A program made the translations under genes and the position numbers. The notes under the pieces are model-generated. The model did no database searches. It worked only from the letters and a program-made list of their open reading frames with translations, and was not told the DNA's origin. This document shows, piece by piece, positions 33,484 through 41,815 of a stretch of DNA of 64,000 bases. Where the stretch lies: the NCBI RefSeq assembly GCF_947648125.1, contig NZ_CANSMR010000002.1, positions 248,001-312,000 of the forward strand. Direction: 5' to 3'. This stretch comes from an uncultured Bradyrhizobium sp. Its GTDB lineage: Bacteria > Pseudomonadota > Alphaproteobacteria > Rhizobiales > Xanthobacteraceae. The first letter of the stretch is position 1; each line of letters starts with the position of its first letter.

Positions 33484-34842
33484 ATGTTCGACAAGATCCT
33501 CATAGCCAATCGTGGCGAGATCGCGCTTCGCGTGCTCCGGGCCTGCAAGGAGCTCGGCATCTCCACCGTCGCGGTGCATTCCACCGCCGACGCCGATGCC
33601 ATGCATGTGCGGCTCGCCGACGAGAGCGTCTGCATCGGGCCGCCGCCGTCGAAGGATTCCTATCTCAACATCCCGGCGCTGCTGGCCGCCTGCGAGATCA
33701 CCGGCGCCGACGCCGTGCATCCCGGCTACGGCTTCCTGTCCGAGAACGCGCGCTTCGCCGAGATCCTCGCCGACCACAATCTCGGCTTCATCGGACCGAA
33801 GGCCGAGCATATCCGCCTGATGGGCGACAAGATCGAAGCCAAGAAGACCGCCAAGCGCCTCGGCATCCCCGTGGTGCCCGGCTCGGACGGCGCAGTGACG
33901 CCGGACGACGACGCCATGGCGATCGCCAAGGAGATCGGCTTCCCGGTGCTGGTGAAGGCGGCGGCCGGCGGCGGCGGCCGCGGCATGAAGGTCGCCCACA
34001 CCGAGGCCGACCTCGCGCTGGCGCTCACGACGGCGGCCAACGAGGCCAAGTCGGCATTCGGCGACGCCTCGGTCTATCTGGAGAAATACCTGCAGAAGCC
34101 GCGCCACATCGAGATCCAGATTCTCGGCGATGGCCGCGGCGGCGCCATCCATCTCGGCGAGCGCGACTGCTCGCTGCAGCGTCGTCACCAAAAGGTCTGG
34201 GAGGAAGGCCCCTCGCCCGTGCTCGCGGCCGCGGCGCGCGCCAGGATCGGTGAGACCTGCGCCAAGGCGATGCGGGACATGAAGTATCTCGGCGTCGGCA
34301 CCATCGAATTCCTCTACGAGGACGGCGAGTTCTATTTCATCGAAATGAACACGCGCATCCAGGTCGAGCATCCCGTCACCGAAAGCATCACCGATATCGA
34401 TCTGGTGCTGGAGCAGATCCGGATTGCCGCCGGCGGCGAGCTTCCGGCCAAGCAAAGCGATATCGCGATCATCGGCCACGCCATCGAGTGCCGCATCAAT
34501 GCGGAGAACCCGCAGACCTTCCGTCCCTCGCCCGGACGGATCACGCAATTCCATCCGCCGGGCGGGCTCGGCGTGCGGATCGATTCCGCCGTCTATCAGG
34601 GCTACGTGATTCCGCCCTATTACGACTCGCTGGTCGGCAAGCTGATCGTGCACGGCAAGACCCGCGGCGAATGCCTGATGCGGCTGCGCCGGGCGCTGGA
34701 CGAGATGGTGGTCGACGGCATCGAGACGACGCTGCCGCTGTTCCGCGCTCTGGTGCGCGAGCCCGACATCATCGAGGGCGACTATCACATCCACTGGCTG
34801 GAGCAGTACCTCGCCGGCCAGCCACCCGACGCCCCGAAATAG
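33484..34842 (+). CDS. accC: Acetyl-CoA carboxylase, biotin carboxylase subunit
   Basis: The 452-residue ATP-grasp enzyme carboxylates the biotin of AccB. Visible motifs are [20 protein letters not shown] at the N-terminus, the ATP-binding Gly-rich loop [12 protein letters not shown] and [15 protein letters not shown]. The catalytic [16 protein letters not shown] and the biotin-carboxylase C-terminal INAENP segment are also present. Length matches the family (about 447-455). It is the last gene of the aroQ-accB-accC run; after it the gene content turns to signalling functions and the usual neighbour aat is 18 kb away. Confidence 0.96.
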   Translation: MFDKILIANRGEIALRVLRACKELGISTVAVHSTADADAMHVRLADESVCIGPPPSKDSYLNIPALLAACEITGADAVHPGYGFLSENARFAEILADHNLGFIGPKAEHIRLMGDKIEAKKTAKRLGIPVVPGSDGAVTPDDDAMAIAKEIGFPVLVKAAAGGGGRGMKVAHTEADLALALTTAANEAKSAFGDASVYLEKYLQKPRHIEIQILGDGRGGAIHLGERDCSLQRRHQKVWEEGPSPVLAAAARARIGETCAKAMRDMKYLGVGTIEFLYEDGEFYFIEMNTRIQVEHPVTESITDIDLVLEQIRIAAGGELPAKQSDIAIIGHAIECRINAENPQTFRPSPGRITQFHPPGGLGVRIDSAVYQGYVIPPYYDSLVGKLIVHGKTRGECLMRLRRALDEMVVDGIETTLPLFRALVREPDIIEGDYHIHWLEQYLAGQPPDAPK

Positions 34843-34855
34843 TTTGGAACTCAGT

Positions 34856-34881
34856 GGAACCCAGCGCCCCGCTCAAACGTA
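34856..34881 (+). promoter_or_regulatory. Weak EcfG-like promoter GGAAC-N17-CGTA
   Basis: GGAAC (34856-34860) is followed 17 bases later by CGTA, three of four positions of the EcfG -10 core. It lies about 70 bases before the CHASE3 kinase start at 34951. Another GGAAC at 34846 has no matching -10. The match is incomplete, so confidence is low. Confidence 0.3.
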
Positions 34882-34950
34882 CTAACGTACTGAAGGGTTA
34901 TTGGCTTTCCACGGGGACGCATTGAATCCCACTCCCGCGAAGAGATCGTC

Positions 34951-36489
34951 GTGACACCGGTTTCACGACGCCGGTCCACGTTGCAGATCCTGCTGCTCTC
35001 GGCGGGATTTTTCGTGCTGGTCGCGGTCAGCGTGGCGTCCGTCCTGCTGGTCAACAAGGCGCGTGAAGACAACGCCCTGGTGGTCCATACGGTCGAGGTC
35101 GAGAGCCAGGTTGCCAGCCTGCTGGTCGACATCAGGCGCGCCGAAAGCGCGACCAGGGCCTATCTGCTGACGTCAGCACCACAATACCTGTCCGAGTACC
35201 AGTCGGCCGCGGCAGCGCTCCCGGCCGCGCTCGGCCATCTCCAGATGATGACCGTCGACAATCCGGCGCAGGTCGCCAATGCCGCGAAGCTGAAAGCCGC
35301 CGTCGAGCAGCGGCTGGCCGAGTTCGCCCTCAGCATCGAACGCGTCAACAACAACGACACCGCGACCAGCGTCGACGTCCTGCGCAAGAGCACATCGACC
35401 GACGCGCTGGAAGCGATCGCCCGGATCGGCCGCGACATGCGCACCGAGGAGGATCGCCTGCTGGCGGCGCGCACCGCGACCGCGGACCGGACCCAGGTGC
35501 TCGCCTCCTCCGTCACCATCGCCGGCTCCTGCATGGTGCTGGCGCTCGCCGTGCTCTCTCTCGTGCTGCTGCGGCAATCGTCGCGGGCGCGCGACGAAGC
35601 CGAGGCCAAGCTGCGCGACAACTACGTCAATCTTGAAACCATCGTCGACGAGCGGACCGCCGACCTGCGCGAGGCCAACGAGGAAATCCAGCGCTTCGCC
35701 TATATCGTCAGCCACGACCTGCGCTCGCCGCTGGTCAACATCATGGGCTTCACCAGCGAGCTGGAGGAATTGCGCGGCGACATCTTCAAGCGCATCGCCA
35801 CGCTCAATCGTACCGCATCGCTGGCGCCGGCGATGGAAGACGCGACCGACTTGGCCGAGCCCGAGCTCGAGGGCTCCGACAAGCAGCTCTCCGACGATTT
35901 CAACGAATCGCTCGGATTCATCAAATCGTCGATCGCCAAGATGGACCGCCTGATCAGCGCCATCCTCAATCTCACCCGCGAGGGCCGCCGCGAGTTCAAG
36001 CCGGAGCGGATCGATCTCCGCGAGCTGATCGAGGGCATCGTCAAGACGGTCGCGCATCAGGCGGCCGAGGCCAATGCGGCCGTCGAGGTCGGCGCCTTGC
36101 CGAATATCGTCAGCGACCGCCTCGCGCTGGAGCAGATCTTCTCCAACCTGATCGACAATGCGCTCAAGTACCTCAAGGACGGTGTCCCCGGCGAGATCTC
36201 GATCGAGGGCCGCACCAAGCTGGGCTTTGCGATCTTCGAGGTGACGGACAATGGCCGCGGCATCGATCCGAAGGACCACCAGCGCATCTTCGATCTGTTC
36301 CGCCGTGCCGGAACCCAGGACAAGCCCGGTCAGGGCATCGGGCTTGCCCATGTCCGCGCACTTGTGCGCAGACTGGGCGGCACCATGTCGGTAGCATCGG
36401 AACTTCACAACGGTAGCACGTTCACGATCACGCTGCCTATCAAATGGTCAGGCAAGAACTCAGGCAAGAACCGGGACAAGGAATCATGA
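34951..36489 (+). CDS. CHASE3-domain sensor histidine kinase
   Basis: A GTG start gives 512 residues. Two membrane segments (about 11-34 and 182-207) flank a periplasmic CHASE3 domain with RRAESATRAYLLT. The cytoplasmic part has a phosphoacceptor H in AYIVSHDLRSPLVNIMGF, a catalytic N-box NLIDNALKYL and a G-box TDNGRGIDPKD. Between the H-box helix and the next helix of the dimerisation domain there are about 40 extra residues rich in Asp and Glu (around 280-320) compared with Cph1-type kinases. The start overlaps nothing; the stop overlaps the receiver gene by four bases. It should phosphorylate that receiver and possibly the third gene's receiver. Confidence 0.87.
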   Translation: MTPVSRRRSTLQILLLSAGFFVLVAVSVASVLLVNKAREDNALVVHTVEVESQVASLLVDIRRAESATRAYLLTSAPQYLSEYQSAAAALPAALGHLQMMTVDNPAQVANAAKLKAAVEQRLAEFALSIERVNNNDTATSVDVLRKSTSTDALEAIARIGRDMRTEEDRLLAARTATADRTQVLASSVTIAGSCMVLALAVLSLVLLRQSSRARDEAEAKLRDNYVNLETIVDERTADLREANEEIQRFAYIVSHDLRSPLVNIMGFTSELEELRGDIFKRIATLNRTASLAPAMEDATDLAEPELEGSDKQLSDDFNESLGFIKSSIAKMDRLISAILNLTREGRREFKPERIDLRELIEGIVKTVAHQAAEANAAVEVGALPNIVSDRLALEQIFSNLIDNALKYLKDGVPGEISIEGRTKLGFAIFEVTDNGRGIDPKDHQRIFDLFRRAGTQDKPGQGIGLAHVRALVRRLGGTMSVASELHNGSTFTITLPIKWSGKNSGKNRDKES

Positions 36490-36926
36490 GCGATCCAGTC
36501 ACCATCATCATGATCGAGGACGACGAGGGCCATGCCCGCCTGATTGAGCGGAATATCCGGCGCTCAGGTGTCAACAATGAGATCATCCCGTTCACCAACG
36601 GTACAGAGGCCGTGAACTACCTGTTCGGCAAGGATGGCAGCGCGGTCGAGCGCAAGGGCCAGGCCCTGCTCATCCTGCTTGATCTCAATCTGCCTGACAT
36701 GACCGGCATCGACATTCTGAAGCGGGTCAAGGAGAACAAGCATCTCAAGTCGACGCCGGTAGTCGTGCTGACCACCACCGACGACTCCCATGAGATCAAG
36801 CGTTGCTACGAACTTGGTTGCAATGTCTACATCACCAAGCCGGTGAACTACGAAAGCTTTGCCAACGCCATTCGCCAGCTTGGCCTGTTCTTTTCCGTGA
36901 TTCAGGTGCCGCCAGCTTCCCTATGA
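36486..36926 (+). CDS. Single-domain response regulator (Rcp1-like)
   Basis: This 146-residue lone receiver starts at the ATG at 36486, overlapping the kinase stop. It has the acidic pair in MIEDDEGHA and the phospho-acceptor Asp in LILLDLNLPDMTGID. The signalling Thr is in VVLTTTDDS and the Lys in YITKPVNYE. Length and the NYLF-G insert before the Asp resemble Rcp1, which partners phytochrome-type kinases. With no output domain it probably relays phosphate onward or binds a partner protein. Its stop overlaps the next start by four bases (36923-36926). Confidence 0.88.
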   Translation: MSDPVTIIMIEDDEGHARLIERNIRRSGVNNEIIPFTNGTEAVNYLFGKDGSAVERKGQALLILLDLNLPDMTGIDILKRVKENKHLKSTPVVVLTTTDDSHEIKRCYELGCNVYITKPVNYESFANAIRQLGLFFSVIQVPPASL

Positions 36927-38014
36927 CCAGCGCAACGCCGACACTGCTCTATATCGACGACGACGCAGCGCTGGCGCGCCTGGTCGAACGCGGGCTGACG
37001 CGCGCAGGCTACAAGGTCGTGCACGCCGCAAGCGGCCAGGACGGCCTCGACCGGCTCGCCCAGGGCGGCATCGACGTCGTCGCGCTCGACCAGTACATGC
37101 CCGGCCTCGATGGGCTGGAGACGCTGGAGCAGATCCTCAAGATTGCGGACGCACCGCCGGTGGTGTTCGTCACCGCCTCGCAGGATTCGGCAATTGCCGT
37201 CACCGCGCTCAAGGCCGGCGCGGCGGACTATCTGGTCAAGGACGTTAGGGGAGAATTCATCCCCCTGCTCCAGGTCGCGGTGAACGGCGCGGTCCGGCGC
37301 GCCGCGATCCAGAAGGCGCGCGACGAGGCCGAGGCCGAGGTGCACGCCTCGCGCGACCGCTACGCCGCGCTCGCTGCCGAGCGCGAGGTTCTGCTTCGCG
37401 AGGTCAACCATCGCGTCGGCAATTCGCTCCAGATCATTGCCTCGCTGCTGCATCTGCAAGCCAATTCCTCGACCCAGCAGGATGTCAAGGCAGCGCTCAC
37501 CAATGCGATGGGCCGCGTCGCCGCCGTCGCGCAGGTGCACCGACGCCTCTACACTTCGCACGACTTCAAGACGGTGATGCTCAACCAGTATCTCGAGGCG
37601 CTGCTCGAGGATCTCAGGCGATCGGCCGAAGGCAACAAGATGTCGCGGCTGACGCTGAAGGCCGACCCGGTCGAGATCGATCCCGACCGTGCGGTCGCGA
37701 TCGGCATCATCGTCAACGAGCTGGTGATGAACGCCGTGAAATACGCCTATCCCGACGGCGCCGGCCCGATCCATGTCGAGCTGAAGCCGGACGCGGACGA
37801 TTTGCAGCTTGCGATCAGCGATGAAGGCGTGGGCTTCTCCGACAAGGCCGATCCACGCGGCACCGGCATGGGCCAGCGCATCGTCGCGGCGATGGCCGTC
37901 AAGCTCGACGCCAGCGTCGAGCGCGACCCCAGCCGCAAGGGCACCCGCTTCGTGGTGCGGTTCGCCCGCGTCACCCCGGCGCCGGCGAAATCGACAAGCG
38001 CGGCTGCCAGTTAG
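36923..38014 (+). CDS. Receiver-HisKA_2 hybrid histidine kinase
   Basis: The 363-residue protein begins at the ATG at 36923, inside the previous stop. An N-terminal receiver (about 8-125) has the Asp in VVALDQYMPGLDG and the Lys in YLVKDV. A short coiled coil follows. The HisKA_2 phospho-acceptor is in LLREVNHRVGNSLQIIASLL, and the HATPase has NELVMNAVKYAYP and DEGVGF. This kinase type is common in alphaproteobacterial light and stress signalling. Being fused after a receiver, it can be switched by the first kinase or the lone regulator, giving a relay. I see no PhyR or NepR gene nearby. Confidence 0.87.
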   Translation: MTSATPTLLYIDDDAALARLVERGLTRAGYKVVHAASGQDGLDRLAQGGIDVVALDQYMPGLDGLETLEQILKIADAPPVVFVTASQDSAIAVTALKAGAADYLVKDVRGEFIPLLQVAVNGAVRRAAIQKARDEAEAEVHASRDRYAALAAEREVLLREVNHRVGNSLQIIASLLHLQANSSTQQDVKAALTNAMGRVAAVAQVHRRLYTSHDFKTVMLNQYLEALLEDLRRSAEGNKMSRLTLKADPVEIDPDRAVAIGIIVNELVMNAVKYAYPDGAGPIHVELKPDADDLQLAISDEGVGFSDKADPRGTGMGQRIVAAMAVKLDASVERDPSRKGTRFVVRFARVTPAPAKSTSAAAS

Positions 38015-38344
38015 AGCGTGGAATCATTCGGCTTGACGGCGGTCCATTCGTAGTCGCTGAGTTCGTAGCGCAGGATTCGAGGCTCCTGTTTTGGAGCGTG
38101 AATCACGTCTCCGGCAGCGCCACCAACCCGCAATGGCCGGTTGCGGTCCTGCTAATGCTCTGAATTTACTTCAGCTTCCGGCGGCATAACGGACATTGCC
38201 GGACTTGCTGCTGGCCCGGCCCTGTCGCGAATGCCCGCTCTCGGACGTGGAGGCCTCGCCCCGCATCCCGGGGTCATCTCGATGTTTGAAGTGTCATGAC
38301 ACGTCATCCCGCGATAGGCTGCGAGCCGGAACAGGGAGCGCATC
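38015..38344. other. 330-base gap with no supported gene
   Basis: The stretch between the hybrid kinase and the cyclase has only short frames with no family resemblance or ribosome-binding site. A CATGACACGTCATCCCG stretch at about 38296 is a small palindrome (TGACACGTCA). The part from 38180 to 38280 resembles decayed non-coding sequence that I have seen in rhizobial genomes, but I cannot support a feature. Confidence 0.3.
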
Positions 38345-40135
38345 TTGGCCAAGCCCATCGACGCTGAGCGCAGGCTGGTCGCGATTTTTGCGGCTGATGT
38401 CGAGGGATATAGCCGCCTGATGGGGGCCGACGAGGTCAGAACCCTCAGGGATTTGACAGAGCGGCGCGCCATTCTCGACGAGTTGATTGCTTCCCATCGC
38501 GGCCGGATCGCCAACACCGCGGGCGACAGCGTGCTGGCCGAGTTCGGCAGCGCCGTTGATGCCATCCAATGTGCGGTCGAGGCGCAGGCTGCGCTGGCCG
38601 GAGCCAATGTCCCCCTGCCACCCGAGCGTCACATCAATTTCCGGATCGGAATCCATGTCGGCGATGTCATGGTCAAAGGAGGCGATCTCTTTGGCGATGG
38701 CGTCAACATCGCCGCACGGCTGCAAGCCATCGCCAGCGCCGGCGGCACCTGCATCTCCAGCGTTGCCTATGATCAGGTCAGAAAAATTCTGCCCCTGACG
38801 TTCACCGACCTTGGCGCCCGGCAGGTCAAGAACATCGAGGAAGCGGTCAGGGCTTATGCCGTCACCTCGAAGGGAGCGACGACGGCGGACACAGCGAGTT
38901 TCGCGGCGGCGCCCGGCAGCGACAGCGCACTGCCGCTCCCGGACAAACCCTCCATCGCCGTCCTGCCATTTCAGAACATGAGCGGCGATCCGGAGCAGGA
39001 ATACTTCGCAGACGGAATCGTCGAGGACATCATCACTGCACTGTCGCGCTTCAAGTCGCTGTTCGTCATCGCGCGCAACTCGAGCTTCACCTTTAAGGGC
39101 AAAGCGGTCGACATCAAGAAGGTCGGCCAGGAGCTCGGCGTTCGTTATGTGCTCGAAGGCAGCATCCGCAAGGCGGGAGGAAGGGTCAGGATAACCGGGC
39201 AGTTGATCGATGCCGCGAGCGGCGCGCATCTGTGGGCCGACAAGTTCGACGGATCGCTCGAAGATGTGTTCGATCTTCAGGACAGGATTACCATGAGCGT
39301 GGTTGCCGCGATTGCACCCAAGCTCGACCAGGCCGAGATCGAACGCTCCAAGCGAAAGCTGACCGAAAAGCTGGATGCCTATGATTACTACCTTCGCGGG
39401 CTGGCGGTCGTCGAAGGCGCAACCAAGGACGAGAACGAGGAAGCGCTTCGGCTCTTCTACAAAGCCATTGAGATCGACGCCAATTTTGCACTGGCACACG
39501 CGATGTTGGCGCGATGCTTTACCTTGCGAAAAGCAAACGGCTGGATGGCCGATGTTGCAATGGAATCGGCCGAGACCGCCAAGCAGGCTCGGCGGGCCGT
39601 GGAACTGGGAAGAGACGACGCGGCAGTTCTGTCCCGGACCGGGTACGCTCTCGCGCGGGTCGTTTTCGAACCGGAGGAAGGCGCTGACCTGATTGAACGG
39701 GCGCTTGCGCTCAATCCGCATCTCTCCTCCGCGTGGCAATTCGGCGGCCTGCTCAAGGCATTCCGCGGAGAGCCAGAAACGGCGATCGAGCATTTGGCTC
39801 ACGCCATGCGGTTGAGCCCGCTCGACCCCAGTCTCTACTCGATGCAGACGGCTACGGCGCTCGCCCATTTTGTCGCCGGCCGATATGACGAGTCGGTCTT
39901 GTGGGCTGAGAAAGCCTCGCGGGAAGATCCGAACTTCTTGCCCGCCATTAGAATTATCGCGACCAGCGCCGGAAATTCCGGTCAACTGGAGCGGGCCCAG
40001 AAAGCGGCGAAGCGAATGCTGGAAATCGATCCTGCGTTCAGAGTGTCCAGATTGACCGATCACGTACCGCTGCGCCGCCCCGACGATCTTGCGAGATATG
40101 CGGAAGGCCTGCGACGCGCCGGATTGCCGGAATAG
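38345..40135 (+). CDS. Class III adenylate/guanylate cyclase with TPR repeats
   Basis: A TTG start with AGGGAG about nine bases upstream gives 596 residues. The catalytic cyclase domain (about 8-175) has the first metal-binding Asp in FAADVEGYSRLM and the second in GDSVLAEFGS. RIGIHVGDVMVKGGDLFGD and VNIAARLQ follow. After a linker comes a domain typical of these proteins, PSIAVLPFQNMSGDPEQEYF (about 204-225) to about 330, as in TolB/FlgO-like modules. TPR-like helices then run from about 340 to the end. It should make cAMP or cGMP in the cytoplasm; ATP versus GTP specificity is not assigned. Confidence 0.85.
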   Translation: MAKPIDAERRLVAIFAADVEGYSRLMGADEVRTLRDLTERRAILDELIASHRGRIANTAGDSVLAEFGSAVDAIQCAVEAQAALAGANVPLPPERHINFRIGIHVGDVMVKGGDLFGDGVNIAARLQAIASAGGTCISSVAYDQVRKILPLTFTDLGARQVKNIEEAVRAYAVTSKGATTADTASFAAAPGSDSALPLPDKPSIAVLPFQNMSGDPEQEYFADGIVEDIITALSRFKSLFVIARNSSFTFKGKAVDIKKVGQELGVRYVLEGSIRKAGGRVRITGQLIDAASGAHLWADKFDGSLEDVFDLQDRITMSVVAAIAPKLDQAEIERSKRKLTEKLDAYDYYLRGLAVVEGATKDENEEALRLFYKAIEIDANFALAHAMLARCFTLRKANGWMADVAMESAETAKQARRAVELGRDDAAVLSRTGYALARVVFEPEEGADLIERALALNPHLSSAWQFGGLLKAFRGEPETAIEHLAHAMRLSPLDPSLYSMQTATALAHFVAGRYDESVLWAEKASREDPNFLPAIRIIATSAGNSGQLERAQKAAKRMLEIDPAFRVSRLTDHVPLRRPDDLARYAEGLRRAGLPE

Positions 40136-40459
40136 CCACGCGCCAGCTACGTTTGGGGTGTCTCGAGATCGTTACGACCGTGGCGAGCCACTTCCGCAAT
40201 TGGCCCATCACGTCATTTTCGCTGCGATGCGGAATTTTGATTGCTACCAGGACATAGCGGACTCTCGCGAGCCGTCAGCTCGGCCGATTTATGGGTTCAC
40301 GGCCCAGGCCGCTGCCGCCGGCGGATTGATCGCATTTTCGCGTTGGCCTTAACGGCCGCGCCACCCTGTTGTTCGATCGCAGCCGCTTGCCCTGACCGGT
40401 TAAGACAAATCTGGGCGTTGTTTGCCATGCTTTTCCCCCAGCTTGGCAGGAACGGCACG
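40136..40459. other. 324-base gap with no supported gene
   Basis: Nothing here has a recognisable product. A reading frame that begins at 40241 runs into the next gene, but its first 73 codons look random and lack a ribosome-binding site, so I treat that part as untranslated. The stretch after about 40185 again resembles the decayed intergenic sequence seen beside the cyclase. Confidence 0.3.
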
Positions 40460-41137
40460 ATGTTCGAGCGCAGGGTGGTTTTTGGAAAGAAGCAGGCGGC
40501 GTTAAGCGATCCTAGGGAGCCCTTGCGTCCGGCACCGGGTGCCGGCGGCGCGGCACCCGCTTTTCACAAGAGGCAGTGGGAGGATCCGCGGATCGGGCCG
40601 ATGCTGCGCGATGCGGGGTTCGCGCCCGACGACGCAGCCAGCATCGTGCCGACGGCGGACAATCGCCTCGCCGTGTTCGCTGCGGCCAACCAACGGCTGC
40701 AGGAGCGCACCGAGAGTTTCAACCGCGACATGACGGCGCGCCACGGCCACTGCCGTGCGTTGCCGTTCCTGGTCATCGACCACAAGATCTGGGACGGGCC
40801 GCACGGCGCGTTTCTCTACGCGCAGCTGGATCTGATCGGCTACGACGAGTGGAACGTGATCATGCTGGCGGAAGATCCGCAGACCACGGAAACATGCGGC
40901 CTGGCAGGCCATCCCGGCTTCCTTCCGGCGGTGACGCAGCTCATGACCGAGCATGTGGTCGGGTGGGAGGCGCGGCACAACGCCTTGCTCAAGACGTTCG
41001 GAGACACCGCGAGCGCCGACCGCGACATCTCGCGCGACCAATATGAGATGGAAAAGGACACGCTGCGCAGGGAGATCATCGACAAAGCCGGCTGGATGAA
41101 GCTGCGCATTATCGACGACCTTCTGCGCAAGGGCTAA
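40460..41137 (+). CDS. Hypothetical protein
   Basis: The 225-residue protein is called from the ATG at 40460, which has AGGA about nine bases upstream and begins the coherent sequence (MFERRVVFGKKQAALSD). No signal peptide or membrane segment is visible. The centre contains CRALPFLVIDHKIWDGPHGA and FLYAQLDLIGYDEWNVIMLA, with an aromatic and acidic pattern. The C-terminal 60 residues are helical and charged. I recognise no family. It is convergent with the RND operon, with four bases between stop codons, so no terminator can fit between them. Confidence 0.6.
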   Translation: MFERRVVFGKKQAALSDPREPLRPAPGAGGAAPAFHKRQWEDPRIGPMLRDAGFAPDDAASIVPTADNRLAVFAAANQRLQERTESFNRDMTARHGHCRALPFLVIDHKIWDGPHGAFLYAQLDLIGYDEWNVIMLAEDPQTTETCGLAGHPGFLPAVTQLMTEHVVGWEARHNALLKTFGDTASADRDISRDQYEMEKDTLRREIIDKAGWMKLRIIDDLLRKG

Positions 41138-41141
41138 ACCC

Positions 41142-41507
41142 TTATTCAGACCGATCGCGGTGCCGCCGCGTGCGATGCGGACGGCAATCCTGACATGGCG
41201 CGCCGAAGATCACCTGCGACGGATAGGGCCGCGCGGAGTGATACGGCGTCGAGCCGAACAGACCCGCCGCGCCGAAGCCCGCGCTGAAGGGATCGGCGGC
41301 AAAGCTGCCCGGAAACGAGCCGTTGCTGCGGAAATCGCGGTTGTCGTCCCTGCCGTCGAAATACGCACCGCCGGTGCTGCCGTAACGCAGCGGCCGTTGC
41401 GGTGCGAGGTCCTGGGCCAAGTTCTGGGCCGAGGCTGCGGCCGTGCCGAGCGCGATGGCGGCGCAGGCGATCAATGCTCTGATGGCGGTCATGGCTATGG
41501 CCCTCAT
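41142..41507 (-). CDS. Small exported protein, last gene of the RND operon
   Basis: The 121-residue protein has a signal peptide (hydrophobic 6-25, cleavage near ASAQ). The mature part is Gly, Phe, Asp and Arg-rich with no known domain (RYGSTGGAYFDGRDDNRDF, then PGSFAADPFSAGFGAAGLFG). It ends with an Arg/His-rich tail bearing CQDC. Its start overlaps the previous gene's stop by four bases (41504-41507), which supports the ATG at 41507 over that at 41492. Coupling to the efflux genes suggests an envelope role; the function is unknown. Confidence 0.55.
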   Translation of the reverse strand: MRAIAMTAIRALIACAAIALGTAAASAQNLAQDLAPQRPLRYGSTGGAYFDGRDDNRDFRSNGSFPGSFAADPFSAGFGAAGLFGSTPYHSARPYPSQVIFGAPCQDCRPHRTRRHRDRSE

Positions 41508-41815
41508 TGCGGAATGGTCCCCCAGTCGCCCTTCCAGGCGATCAGGCGCCCCTTGCCGAACTGCAGATAGAGCCCGTCGCTGCGTCGCGACAGCACGCTG
41601 CCCCTGACATTGGGCAGCGCGACGAACAATTCATTGCCCGGCGTGCCGCGAACGTAGTTCAGCGGAACGCCCAGCGACTGGCTGGCCTGGTCGGCGCTCA
41701 TGCCGAAAGCGAGCGGAATGCTGTTGGGTGGCCGCTGCTGCGCACGGGCCGCGCCGAGCGCGATGACGAGAGTAACGACGAACAGTGTGACGAACCGCTG
41801 CATGACCGACCTCAT
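41504..41815 (-). CDS. Small exported protein coupled to the efflux lipoprotein gene
   Basis: The 103-residue protein has a signal peptide ending near ARAQ (about 26). A compact mature domain of about 75 residues follows, with SIPLAFGMSADQASQSLGVPL, VRGTPGNELFVALP and LYLQFGKGRLIAWKGDW. The ADQASQSLGVPL part reads like an SmpA/BamE-type helix followed by beta strands, so a BamE-like fold is possible. The start overlaps the outer-membrane factor gene by four bases (41812-41815). It is probably produced with the pump; its role is unknown. Confidence 0.6.
   Translation of the reverse strand: MRSVMQRFVTLFVVTLVIALGAARAQQRPPNSIPLAFGMSADQASQSLGVPLNYVRGTPGNELFVALPNVRGSVLSRRSDGLYLQFGKGRLIAWKGDWGTIPQ

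Noticed and set aside
40241-40459. N-terminal extension of the unknown protein at 40460
   Set aside because: The upstream codons have no ribosome-binding site and look random, whereas the ATG at 40460 has AGGA at the correct distance.
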